Below, in pieces: positions 1-8,238 of a stretch of 64,000 nt of DNA. The notes under the pieces were generated by a model. It was not told the origin of the DNA and searched no databases. It saw only the letters and a list, made by a program, of their open reading frames with translations. Origin of the DNA: Taklimakanibacter sp021828105 (lineage in GTDB: Bacteria; Pseudomonadota; Alphaproteobacteria; Rhizobiales; Aestuariivirgaceae); contig JAKATG010000002.1 in the NCBI GenBank assembly GCA_021828105.1, positions 248,001 through 312,000 of the forward strand, in the 5' to 3' direction. Position 1 is the first letter of the stretch. Each line of letters begins with the position of its first letter. The position numbers were made by a program, and so were the translations under genes.

Positions 1-840
1 CGCCTCTTCCGCGAGGCGGAAGGCAATGTCGCCCTGCGCGTCAGCGCTTCGGCAACCGAGACCGATGCCTTCGAAGTGGCGGGGCGCGGCGAGTTGCAGC
101 TCGGCATCCTGATCGAGACGATGCGCCGCGAGGGCTTCGAGCTCACCGTGGGCCGGCCGCGCGTGGTGTTCCGCACCGACGAGGCGACGGGCCAGAGGCT
201 CGAGCCGATCGAGGAAGTAACCGTCGACGTCGATGAGAATTACACCGGCATCGTGGTGCAGAAACTGTCGGAGCGGCGCGCCGAGATGAAGGACATGCGG
301 CCCTCGGGCACCGGGCGCCAGCGCATCGTCTTCCATGCGCCCACCAGGGGTCTCATCGGCTACCAGTCGGAGCTCCTGTCGGACAGCCGCGGCACCGCCA
401 TCATGAATCGCATCTTCCATTCCTATGCGCCGCATGTCGGCGAGATCCCCGGCCGCCATACCGGCGCCCTCATCTCCAATGGCGATGGCGAGGCGGTCGC
501 CTATGCGATCTTCAACCTGCAGGACAGGGGCCCCATGTTCATTGATCCGGGCACCAAGGTCTATGCCGGCATGATCATCGGCGAGCACACGCGCGGCAAC
601 GACCTCGAGCTCAATGTGCTCAAGGGCAAGAAGCTCACCAATGTCCGCGCCGCCGGCAAGGACGATGCGGTGCTGCTGACGCCGCCGATCCGCATGACGC
701 TCGAAAAGGCGCTCGCCTATGTCGGCGAGGACGAGCTTGTCGAGGTGACGCCGCAATCGATCCGCCTGCGCAAGACGCTGCTCGATCCGCATGAGAGAAA
801 GCGCGCCAGCCGGGCCAAGGAAGCCGAGAGCGCGGCGTGA
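1..840 (+). CDS. typA: GTP-binding protein TypA/BipA, C-terminal part (5' end outside window)
   Basis: TypA/BipA is a ribosome-associated translational GTPase of the EF-G family involved in 50S assembly and stress or cold adaptation. The frame is open from the first base and encodes the C-terminal part of about 279 residues. It covers an EF-G domain III-like stretch (VAGRGELQLGILIETMRREG) and the TypA-specific C-terminal domain, with FHAPTRGLIGYQSELLSDSRG and a conserved GALISNGDGEAVAYA segment. The GTPase domain lies upstream of the window. The gene ends in a lysine/arginine-rich tail. I see no strong terminator directly after the stop. Assignment to the family is secure; only the missing 5' end limits it. 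Confidence 0.96.
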   Translation, partial: RLFREAEGNVALRVSASATETDAFEVAGRGELQLGILIETMRREGFELTVGRPRVVFRTDEATGQRLEPIEEVTVDVDENYTGIVVQKLSERRAEMKDMRPSGTGRQRIVFHAPTRGLIGYQSELLSDSRGTAIMNRIFHSYAPHVGEIPGRHTGALISNGDGEAVAYAIFNLQDRGPMFIDPGTKVYAGMIIGEHTRGNDLELNVLKGKKLTNVRAAGKDDAVLLTPPIRMTLEKALAYVGEDELVEVTPQSIRLRKTLLDPHERKRASRAKEAESAA

Positions 841-1401
841 TTTAGGCGTCCGACGCCGCGAGCGGAGCAAGCGCCCGCGACGCCCTGTGGGCCGCGCGAC
901 ATAATTTCTTAACAGGCAGCTACAACAATGAATTGTTGAGCGCCTTTCCGTGCTTTTGCCCGGCGGAACTCGCCAAGAGATGCTGAGGTAATTGCTACGC
1001 TCGGCGTCCACGGGTCAAGACTCGTGCTCCGCGTGATTGATTCCGCCGCGCTTCAGGCCTTGACCGGCAAGGCGCCCTAGGGTGTCCCAGCTTGGGGCCT
1101 GTCTCGGCCTTCGCCAGCGCGCGGCCGTCACCGGAAGTTCCCGTTTTGGAATTGAAGTTGCGCAAATGCTCCAACCTGTCATAAGGTAAAATCTGGATGA
1201 CGTAGGGGGACACTCATGCAATCGCGGCACGTGTTCGTTAGGGGGCAATGGCTCGGCCGATTGCGGCCTTCGTATCCAGCATCAAGGAAACTTTGGGAGC
1301 TGCGTCAAGGGTGAGCCTGAAGGAGGCAGCCAAGGTGCAGGCTCGTCAGCTCGGATCGCCGGGGTGGCTTTGGAGACATACCAACAAGTAGCGGGGGACG
1401 G
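841..1401. other. 561-bp intergenic stretch upstream of the multicopper oxidase
   Basis: This gap holds no ORF longer than about 80 codons with convincing composition. The only candidate gene I can support weakly is a 47-codon ORF at its end, listed separately. A TypA downstream region and the promoter of the multicopper oxidase operon must lie here, but I cannot place a clear -35/-10 pair. The sequence is less GC-rich around 900-960 and 1150-1200 than in flanking genes, as expected for non-coding DNA. Confidence 0.6.
1248..1391 (+). CDS. Possible 47-residue leader ORF before the multicopper oxidase
   Basis: An ATG preceded by AGGGGGC (a good ribosome-binding site 1-7 bases away) opens a 47-codon frame. 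It begins MARPIAAFVSSIKETLGAAS and stops 10 bp before the multicopper oxidase start. The predicted peptide is basic, alanine-rich and has no membrane segment or known motif. Its position suggests a translated leader or a small accessory protein of the oxidase operon. A chance ORF is equally possible, since it is too short for composition to decide. Confidence 0.3.
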   Translation: MARPIAAFVSSIKETLGAASRVSLKEAAKVQARQLGSPGWLWRHTNK

Positions 1402-3348
1402 ATGCGCATTTACCATGAAATTCTTGCTGTCGCCGCCGGGGCGGCAAGCCTTGTGCTTCTCGCGGAATCGCCGGTTTTCGGCGAGCCGCTTAGTGACCTG
1501 ACAAAGCCGTCTTGCTCAAGCGTCGATGCCGATTATGGCGGCGCGCCCCCGAAGATGTCGCCGAACTGCAAGGCTCCGCCGGCTGATGGTCGTCATGATA
1601 TTCTCGAAGTCTCGCTCAAGGCGGCGCGCGGACCGGCGCAGATCGGCGACTTCCTGGTCACGGATGCGTATCTCTATAACGACAGCTACACGCCTGAGGT
1701 GTGGAGCGTCGATCCCGGCGACAAGATTTCGATCGCCTTTGACAACAGCTTGAGCGGTACTGCCGGGTTCCGCACCAATCTTCATAGCCATGGCCTGATT
1801 GTTTCGCCGAGCAACGCGCCGGGCGCGCCGACGGAAAAGCTGGGTGACAATGTCTACGCCCTTGTCTACGCCCAAGGTGCCGAGGCCCAAGACCACTCGG
1901 CGCATTCGTCGTCGAACGCCGTTCCCATGCGAAATTTCGAAAAGACGGCAGAATATCTGATCGATGTTCCGAAGGATCATCCCAAGGGCCTCTTCTGGTA
2001 CCACCCCCACCCGCACGGGGTTTCCGGGCCGCAGATCATCGGCGGCATGGCGGGATTCCTGACCGTCGGCCAGCCTTCCGACTACATCGCTCATGAGGTG
2101 AAAGAAGGGGAGATCGAAGAAAAGCTCCTGATGCTCAAGGACACGCAGGTCACGCGCCAGCCCGGCGCCAAGGAGTGGCAGATCAACGACAAATACGACG
2201 CCGGCAACTGCGGCGATTCGGCCAGAAAGGAAAATGGCGTCTGTTTCAAGGACGATAACAACGCCTGGGTCTTCCCCGTCAACGGTCAGATCTACCCGAC
2301 CATCGAGGTGAAAGAGGGTGTCGGGCAGCTCTGGCGGATTGGCAATCTCGGTGCCAACGCCACCTATCAGCTCGAGCTGGTCGAAATCGCCGATAACGGC
2401 AAGGAAACGCTGCTGCCGTTCCAGATCATCGCCAATGACGGCGTGGCGATCGGACGCGCGGCCGGCCAGAAACCGCTGATCCAGGAAAAGCTCCTGGTCA
2501 TGCCCAGCGCGCGCATCGAGGTGCTGGTCCGCCATCCGGGTGCTGCGGGAAAAGCGAAGCGGGCAATCTTCCGGACGATCGGTTTCGACACCGGGGCGAC
2601 GCCGGGCGACGGTGACACGTGGCCCGCGATCAACCTTGCCGAGGTGGTGTTCGCCGACACGCTTCCCGATTCCGACAAGGATTCCGGTTTCGCGCTCGTG
2701 ACGGACGGCAGTGCGGCAATCGACCTCAAAACTCTGAATGCGACGTCCGGCGATGCCGATTGTCCGCGCCTTGCGCAGGGCGAGGTTCGCATGGTCGCCT
2801 TCGATATACCTGGGGTTCCAGCCAGCGAAAGATCCCGCCCCGGCTTCACGCCACCACGTGGCTGCACGGCCAATCAGACGTTCCAGATCATCGGCAGCGT
2901 CGTCACCAAAGTGACAGACGACTCGTCATTCAAGGCGGTTCTGTCGGCGTTCGACCAGGCCGTTGGCGACAAATATTCCCGGTCGTTCAAAGAGGCGCCG
3001 CAGGCCTATCGCGGCAAGTGTTTCGACGGCGCGCTCGACACCTGCGTCCCCTATCCCTCGGTCGAGGAATGGTGGGTGGTCAACGCGTCGAGCGAAGCTC
3101 ACAATTTCCACATTCACCAGACGCGGTTCGAAGTGCTGGAAGTGCGCGGCGCCAGCAGTGACTTCACACCGATCCCGAACGTCCTCGAGGACAATTATCC
3201 GGTCCTCGCGGGTCAGGCCATCAAGGTGAGGATTGCGCTGAACCGGCAGGAGCAGATCGGTACATTCGTCTATCACTGCCACATCCTTCAGCACGAAGAC
3301 AAAGGCATGATGGCGGCGATCGAGGTGCGCAAGATCAAACCGAAATGA
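1402..3348 (+). CDS. Secreted multicopper oxidase
   Basis: A 648-residue multicopper oxidase that oxidises a metal ion or organic donor and reduces O2 to water at a trinuclear copper site. All four copper motifs are present: HSHG at residues 128-131, HPHPHG at 201-206, HNFHIH at 567-572, and YHCHILQHEDKGM near the C-terminus, with Cys626 and the axial Met636 of a type-1 copper site. The N-terminus (about 27 residues, ending near VFGEP) looks like a Sec signal peptide, so export to the periplasm is expected. GGGGGACGG just before the ATG is the ribosome-binding site. The stop overlaps the start of the next gene (ATGA), so the two are translationally coupled. The substrate cannot be told from sequence; copper, manganese or phenolic donors are all possible. 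Confidence 0.93.
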   Translation: MRIYHEILAVAAGAASLVLLAESPVFGEPLSDLTKPSCSSVDADYGGAPPKMSPNCKAPPADGRHDILEVSLKAARGPAQIGDFLVTDAYLYNDSYTPEVWSVDPGDKISIAFDNSLSGTAGFRTNLHSHGLIVSPSNAPGAPTEKLGDNVYALVYAQGAEAQDHSAHSSSNAVPMRNFEKTAEYLIDVPKDHPKGLFWYHPHPHGVSGPQIIGGMAGFLTVGQPSDYIAHEVKEGEIEEKLLMLKDTQVTRQPGAKEWQINDKYDAGNCGDSARKENGVCFKDDNNAWVFPVNGQIYPTIEVKEGVGQLWRIGNLGANATYQLELVEIADNGKETLLPFQIIANDGVAIGRAAGQKPLIQEKLLVMPSARIEVLVRHPGAAGKAKRAIFRTIGFDTGATPGDGDTWPAINLAEVVFADTLPDSDKDSGFALVTDGSAAIDLKTLNATSGDADCPRLAQGEVRMVAFDIPGVPASERSRPGFTPPRGCTANQTFQIIGSVVTKVTDDSSFKAVLSAFDQAVGDKYSRSFKEAPQAYRGKCFDGALDTCVPYPSVEEWWVVNASSEAHNFHIHQTRFEVLEVRGASSDFTPIPNVLEDNYPVLAGQAIKVRIALNRQEQIGTFVYHCHILQHEDKGMMAAIEVRKIKPK

Positions 3349-5153
3349 GGCGGCCAATGTCGGGGGAAACGCATTCGAAACGGAGCGCGGCGATCGCCTT
3401 CACGGTCGTCGCCGGCATGGGCCTGCTGGCGGTATCGCGCGCGGCATCGCAAGATCAGGCGTCCGAGCCTTACAATCCATATCCTCCCGGCATCTTGCCG
3501 GCGGATGTCGCTGCTGAAACGGCAAGGGTTCGGGACGAAGTCCGGAAGGCCTTTGATCGAGTCCTCAAGGAATGGAAGGACCTGGGTCCGCTTACGCGGC
3601 AGGGAAATCCGCCGAGCATCGCCGACAGAGGCTATGCGGCGACCAGCCTTCTCGGCGAGCTGATGAACTACGACGAGACCATTTCGGTCAACAGAAACCA
3701 GGCCTGCGCCTCCTGTCACATGCCCTATACCGGGTTCGGCGGCCCCATCCCATCCGTCAATCTCACCATGGCCGCCTATCCCGGGTCGGCGCATTTTCGC
3801 GCCGCCGTACGGACGCCGATGCGTTACAGCTACGCATCGAGATTCCCGGTGCTGTACTACGACCAGGCGCAACAGGACTTCTATGGCGGGAACTTCTGGG
3901 ACGGCCGGGCCACCGGGTATCAGTTGCAGAACCCCAATGCCGAGCAAGCCATGGACCCTCCGGTCAGCGCGGGAGAGATGGGCTTCGCCGACACGGCTTG
4001 CATCACTTACCGCCTCTCTGAGGCGCAATATCGGCCTCTATTCGAAGACGTCTGGGGGGCAGGGTCGCTCGATATCGAATGGCCGGCGGAGACGGAAAAG
4101 ATCTGCTCGACGCCCGCGGGCGCCTCGGAATTCGGCAACAGCGCGACACCGCTGCCGCTCCGTCCGGGGGAACGGACCAGGTCGGACACGGCGTACGCTC
4201 ACTGGGGTCAATCGATCTCTCTCTATCAAAGCTCGCCCAATGTCATCGCCTTTTCATCCAAGTTCGACGCCTATCTCGCCGGGAACTATGCTCTGACGAC
4301 GCAGGAAATGGCCGGCTACAAGCTTTTTCGCGGCAAGGGCAACTGCAACTCCTGCCATCTTGACGGCGCCTCGACCCTTCTGGCCGATGGCACTGCAGAT
4401 ACGGGTGCTGCGGCCGATGCTGCTCCGCTGTTCACCGACTTTACCTATGCCAACATCGGCTTGCCGCTCAATCCGAGGGTGCCTTCCTACTACGAGACGG
4501 TGGCGGACTCGCACGGGTTCACGCCCAACCCTTCGGGTTTCGGCTTCAGGGATTTGGGCATGGGCAACTTTCTCAGAAGCGTCAACGGCACCAATCCCAA
4601 TGCGGATTGGACCAGTCTGGCACCGCAGTTCGACGGGGCCATGCAAGTGGTTTCCGCGCGCAATGCTGCCTTGACGCCGTCGCAGTGCCCGACGACCGAA
4701 GCGGGTCAGATCGACGCAGACGGCAAGCCCGTCCCCTATTTCCAAAAGGGATTCTTTCACAACGGCTACATCAAAAGCCTGAAGCAGCTGGTTCATTTCT
4801 ACAACACGCGCGATCTTCACGCCTACCCCGTCACCTCGGGTAACTGCCCGGCCGGAAAGACGGAGCGGGTCGATTGCTGGCCGATGCCCGAGGTACCCAA
4901 TAATGTCGACAAGACGATCGGCAATCTCGGACTGACCGGTGAGGAAGAGGATCAGATCGTGGCCTTTCTTCAGACGCTGACCGACGGTTACACCACACCC
5001 TTTCCCAACCGGGATCTTTTCGCCGGCAAGTGCCAGACGGGCGGGTCGGCGGCAACCCAAGGCAACGAAACCCTGATCGCGGCGCCGGATCTTCCGACCT
5101 GTTCGCGCGAAATATGCGGCGTTGCGCCGGAACCGCAACCGCCAATCCGTTAG
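3345..5153 (+). CDS. Di-heme cytochrome c peroxidase/MauG-family protein
   Basis: A 602-residue exported c-type cytochrome. A hydrophobic segment at about residues 14-35 is a signal peptide or anchor. Two CxxCH heme c sites are visible: CASCH at 121-125 and CNSCH at 334-338. This is the layout of the bacterial di-heme peroxidase/MauG superfamily, though it is clearly longer than classical CcpA (about 330 residues). Family members either reduce H2O2 or, like MauG, carry out oxidative post-translational modification of a partner protein. The start overlaps the stop of the multicopper oxidase by four bases, so a shared function is likely. ATG at 3357 is an alternative start. Whether it is a peroxidase, an electron acceptor for the oxidase or a modifying enzyme is open. 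Confidence 0.9.
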   Translation: MRRPMSGETHSKRSAAIAFTVVAGMGLLAVSRAASQDQASEPYNPYPPGILPADVAAETARVRDEVRKAFDRVLKEWKDLGPLTRQGNPPSIADRGYAATSLLGELMNYDETISVNRNQACASCHMPYTGFGGPIPSVNLTMAAYPGSAHFRAAVRTPMRYSYASRFPVLYYDQAQQDFYGGNFWDGRATGYQLQNPNAEQAMDPPVSAGEMGFADTACITYRLSEAQYRPLFEDVWGAGSLDIEWPAETEKICSTPAGASEFGNSATPLPLRPGERTRSDTAYAHWGQSISLYQSSPNVIAFSSKFDAYLAGNYALTTQEMAGYKLFRGKGNCNSCHLDGASTLLADGTADTGAAADAAPLFTDFTYANIGLPLNPRVPSYYETVADSHGFTPNPSGFGFRDLGMGNFLRSVNGTNPNADWTSLAPQFDGAMQVVSARNAALTPSQCPTTEAGQIDADGKPVPYFQKGFFHNGYIKSLKQLVHFYNTRDLHAYPVTSGNCPAGKTERVDCWPMPEVPNNVDKTIGNLGLTGEEEDQIVAFLQTLTDGYTTPFPNRDLFAGKCQTGGSAATQGNETLIAAPDLPTCSREICGVAPEPQPPIR

Positions 5154-5207
5154 TGGTGAAGGTAGGAATTCTTGTCGGTCTGCCGGAAGGCGGCTAGACT
5201 TCCCGGC

Positions 5208-6107
5208 ATGACCGATCCTTACGAAACTCTGGGTGTTTCCAAGACCGCTTCGGCGGAGGAAGTCCAGAAAGCCTATCGCCAGCTCGCCAAGAAGCTCCAT
5301 CCCGACCTCAATCCCGGTGATAAGAGTGCTGAGGAGAAGTTCAAGGATGTCACGGCGGCCTATGATCTCCTGGGAGACAACGAGAAGCGCGCGCGCTTTG
5401 ATGCCGGCGAGATCGACGCGCAAGGAGCGGAGAAGCCGCAGCGCCGCTATTACCGCGATTTCGCCGATCGCGGCGAGACGGGCCCGTTCACCTCCGATTC
5501 CGGCTATGCCGATCTCAACGACGCCGACATCCTGTCCGAGATCTTCGGGAGGCGCGGCGCCAATATGAAGATGCGCGGCGGCGATGTGCGCTATCACCTC
5601 GCGGTCGACTTCCTCAGCGCCGTCAATGGGGCCAAGCCGCAGCTGGCGCTGCCCGACGGCTCGGAGATCACCGTCACCATCCCGCCCGGCACGCGTGACG
5701 GGCAGGTCTTGCGGCTCAAGGGCAAGGGCCGGCCCGGCTATAATGGCGGCGAGCCCGGCGACGCCCTGATCGAGATCGAGGTGCGCCCGCATCCGCAATT
5801 CACCCGCAAGGACGACGACATCCATCTGGAATTGCCGATCTCGCTCGCCGAGGCGGTGCTGGGCGGCAAGGTCAAGGCGCCGACGCCCTCAGGCGCCGTC
5901 ATGCTGAGCGTGCCCAAGGGCGCCAATAGCGGGACCACACTCAGGCTCAGGGGCAAAGGCGTCGCGAAAGCCAATGGCGGCCATGGCGATCAATATGTGA
6001 CGCTGAAAGTGGTGCTGCCCGACAAGCCCGATCCCGAGCTCGAGGAATTCATCGCGCGCTGGAGCAAGGCCAAAGCCTATGATCCGCGCCGGACGATGGA
6101 GGTGTGA
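5208..6107 (+). CDS. cbpA: DnaJ-class co-chaperone, CbpA-like
   Basis: A J-domain protein of 299 residues that would stimulate DnaK ATPase activity. The N-terminal J domain has the invariant HPD (KLHPDLNPGD). It is followed by a linker and two DnaJ C-terminal beta domains (RLKGKGRPGYNGGEPGDALIE; LRLRGKGVAKANGG). The zinc-finger domain of DnaJ is absent, which places it with CbpA rather than DnaJ. The ATG beginning MTDPYETLGVSK is chosen because the frame upstream adds only non-J-domain residues from a TTG. The next gene is a CbpM-like modulator overlapping or abutting its stop, matching the known cbpA-cbpM arrangement. Confidence 0.92.
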   Translation: MTDPYETLGVSKTASAEEVQKAYRQLAKKLHPDLNPGDKSAEEKFKDVTAAYDLLGDNEKRARFDAGEIDAQGAEKPQRRYYRDFADRGETGPFTSDSGYADLNDADILSEIFGRRGANMKMRGGDVRYHLAVDFLSAVNGAKPQLALPDGSEITVTIPPGTRDGQVLRLKGKGRPGYNGGEPGDALIEIEVRPHPQFTRKDDDIHLELPISLAEAVLGGKVKAPTPSGAVMLSVPKGANSGTTLRLRGKGVAKANGGHGDQYVTLKVVLPDKPDPELEEFIARWSKAKAYDPRRTMEV

Positions 6108-6109
6108 TC

Positions 6110-6382
6110 ATGGTCAAGAAAACCACCGTTTTCGTCACTGCCCGCTATGATGAAGAGATGCTGCGCACATGGGCCGCCGCCGGTTGGATATCGATCGAGG
6201 AGAGCCAGGTCGGAGAGCCTCTATCGGAAGTCGACACGGCGCGTTGCAATCTCATCTGCGATCTCAAGCACGATATCGGCGTCAATGACGAAGGGATCGA
6301 CGTGATCCTCAATCTGCTCGACCAGATCCATGGGCTGCGGCGGGCCTTGCGCGAGACGCTCGGTGACACCAAGCGGAGGTGA
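6110..6382 (+). CDS. cbpM: CbpM-like chaperone modulator
   Basis: A protein of about 90 residues resembling CbpM, the MerR-like partner that binds the J domain of CbpA and inhibits its co-chaperone activity. The segment GVNDEGIDVILNLLDQIHGL matches the CbpM helical core. The assignment leans on this segment and on the position directly after cbpA. Two starts are possible: GTG 6104, overlapping the cbpA stop, or ATG 6110. I chose the ATG. Translation coupled to cbpA would keep the pair in fixed ratio. Confidence 0.8.
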   Translation: MVKKTTVFVTARYDEEMLRTWAAAGWISIEESQVGEPLSEVDTARCNLICDLKHDIGVNDEGIDVILNLLDQIHGLRRALRETLGDTKRR

Positions 6383-6423
6383 AATACTCTCGCTCCTCGC
6401 GATCGCCGTTGCTCAACGGCCCG

Positions 6424-6891
6424 CTATCGGCAATCCCCACCTATCGTGTTGATGTCATCGACCTCGCCATGCGAAACAACTGTGCCGAGAAAGCTCGGAC
6501 CCGAATGTCCGAGGCCGCCAGTGGCGATTACGCGCATGTCCGAGTCTTTGCGGTCGAACCATTGCCATTCAATCGAACCGGTCAGGACGCGGATATCCGA
6601 GCCAGCCTGTTGCTGATCGCTGGTCATCGTTCCCATGGAGCAGAGGTTCTCGATGCAGACTTTCACAGACTGGTCGGAGGCTTGATATTTGAAGGTAATG
6701 TCGCTGCCGACAACGCCGCCCGTCGGCGATTTTTGGCTGCAGAAATCCGGTGCGCAAGCGACTCTGAACAGTACGCGGCATTCCAAATCGGTGCTGCCGA
6801 CGTCGGCCGCATAAGCGGGCACGTTCAACGACAGCGCCGAAGCCATGAGAATGCAAGCTCGCTTATTGCCTACTGGGACATAGCTCAACAT
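6424..6891 (-). CDS. Secreted protein of unknown function
   Basis: About 155 residues beginning with a basic N-region and a hydrophobic core that ends in a typical signal-peptidase site (LNVPAYA, then ADVGST). The mature part is rich in cysteine (LECRVLF, VACAPDFCSQ, VCIENLC), which suggests disulfides in the periplasm. GAGGG lies 7 bases before the ATG at 6891 but only 1 base before the ATG at 6897, so the inner start is preferred. It ends convergent with cbpM. No family is recognised. An ORF on the opposite strand across the same bases has no such features and is discarded. Confidence 0.65.
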   Translation of the reverse strand: MLSYVPVGNKRACILMASALSLNVPAYAADVGSTDLECRVLFRVACAPDFCSQKSPTGGVVGSDITFKYQASDQSVKVCIENLCSMGTMTSDQQQAGSDIRVLTGSIEWQWFDRKDSDMRVIATGGLGHSGPSFLGTVVSHGEVDDINTIGGDCR

Positions 6892-7036
6892 CGGCATGCC
6901 CTCACATAAAATGATAAACGATAGTCCCGAAATCTATCGCACTTCTGCGCTGTTGCAACATATTTCCGTGTGCGTGACTTTTGCGGTCATCGCCGCAAAA
7001 GCCAAATTCGATTTAAATTGAGCGACGACTAGGTGA

Positions 7037-7669
7037 TTACTCTTCCCGGTACGGCCCGCCGGGGCAGGGGATGCCGCTGGCATAGTCGGTGGCGATGCCG
7101 CCCAATGATGAGAAGACTTCCGGCATGTCCTTGGCGCAATTGAAGGTCGCCGCCTCCTCGTCGGCGCGCTGGCGCGCCACGTCATTCGCTTCCGCATATT
7201 TCGTGTCGATATAGGCGATGTGGCAGGCCTCTTTGTCGGAGACCTTGGTGACGACGAGCCAGTTCTGCTTCACGGGATTGCCGCCGTCGGTGTTCTGCGT
7301 GGTGAACCAGCGCAAGATGGTGGCGAAAGGCTTGCCCGCGCTCATACGCCATTCGACGCGCGGGCCCAGCGAGTTGAACGCGCCAAAGGTCTGCATCGAG
7401 GCGCATTGTGCCGGCGCCATCTTGCCGAAGCCGACGAAGCTCCTGAGATCGCCCTCCCAGACGCGCACCTCATGGTCCTTGATGCCGGGGCACGACCATT
7501 CGCCGCCTTCGCCCTCATCCTCGAAGAGCGCGAGTTTAAGGCATTTCTTGAGATCGAGATCGCTATAGACGCTGGTCGCCTCATCGGCCGCTGCGGAAAG
7601 CGGTGCCAGGCTCAAGATTATTGGAAAGACAAGCCTTTTCATGCCATGTAGGGTCATTGTTCTTTTCAC
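7037..7669 (-). CDS. Secreted protein of unknown function
   Basis: Up to 210 residues with a clear signal peptide (MKRLVFPIILSLAPLSAAA, then DEATSV) and scattered cysteines (KKCLKLAL, EWSCPG, QCASMQ, EACHIAY, FNCAKD, IPCPGG). It is probably a disulfide-bonded periplasmic protein. A GTG start at 7669 has AGGGG at good spacing. ATG 7642, starting directly at MKRLVF, is the alternative. From GTG 7669 to the ppa start there are only 14 bp on the opposite strand, so any promoter for this gene must lie within ppa. No family is recognised. It shares the small, cysteine-containing, secreted character of the gene at 6424-6891 but no evident sequence similarity. Confidence 0.7.
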   Translation of the reverse strand: MKRTMTLHGMKRLVFPIILSLAPLSAAADEATSVYSDLDLKKCLKLALFEDEGEGGEWSCPGIKDHEVRVWEGDLRSFVGFGKMAPAQCASMQTFGAFNSLGPRVEWRMSAGKPFATILRWFTTQNTDGGNPVKQNWLVVTKVSDKEACHIAYIDTKYAEANDVARQRADEEAATFNCAKDMPEVFSSLGGIATDYASGIPCPGGPYREE

Positions 7670-7683
7670 GGAGTATCCCCTTC

Positions 7684-8220
7684 ATGCGTATTGATGCCAT
7701 ATCGATCGGCAAGAATCCACCGAAGGAAGTCAATGTCATCGTCGAAGTTCCGGTGGGCGGCGAGCCGATCAAATATGAGATGGACAAGGCGGCGGGCACG
7801 CTGGTCGTCGACCGCTTCCTCTATACGTCGATGCGCTATCCGGGCAATTACGGCTTCATCCCGCACACGCTGTCGCTCGACGGCGATCCCTGCGACGTGT
7901 TGATCGCCAATCAGCGGGGCATCGTGCCGGGCGCGGTGATGTCGGTCAGGCCGGTCGGCGTGCTCTTCATGCAGGACGAGGCGGGCGGTGATGAGAAGAT
8001 CGTCGCGGTGCCGGTGCCGAAGCTCACGCGCCGCTATGAGAATGTGCACAACTATACTGACCTGCCGGAGATCACGCGGCATCAGATCCAGCATTTCTTC
8101 GAGCACTACAAGGATCTCGAGACCGGCAAATGGGTCAAGGTGAAGGGCTGGGGCGACGCGGCCGCGGCCGAGAACATGATCCTCGAAGCGATCGAGCGGG
8201 CGAGACAGGCGAAAGCATAG
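7684..8220 (+). CDS. ppa: Inorganic pyrophosphatase
   Basis: A 178-residue family I inorganic pyrophosphatase that hydrolyses PPi to two phosphates and pulls biosynthetic reactions forward in the cytosol. Metal- and PPi-binding residues of the family are visible: YEMDK, RYPGNYGFIP, DGDPCDVL and VPVPK. Length is standard for bacterial enzymes. The ATG at MRIDAISIGKNPP is preceded by CGGAG and fits the usual N-terminus. The longer upstream frame would run through the start region of the divergent gene and is not used. Confidence 0.97.
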   Translation: MRIDAISIGKNPPKEVNVIVEVPVGGEPIKYEMDKAAGTLVVDRFLYTSMRYPGNYGFIPHTLSLDGDPCDVLIANQRGIVPGAVMSVRPVGVLFMQDEAGGDEKIVAVPVPKLTRRYENVHNYTDLPEITRHQIQHFFEHYKDLETGKWVKVKGWGDAAAAENMILEAIERARQAKA

Positions 8221-8238
8221 CGCTCCGCCGACACACCC

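Noticed and set aside
4254..5825. A 523-codon open frame on the - strand over the di-heme gene and cbpA
   Set aside because: It crosses two well-supported genes on the other strand and has low-complexity composition.
6379..6909. A 176-codon frame on the + strand opposite the secreted unknown
   Set aside because: The minus-strand reading has a signal peptide, cysteines and a ribosome-binding site; the plus-strand one has none.
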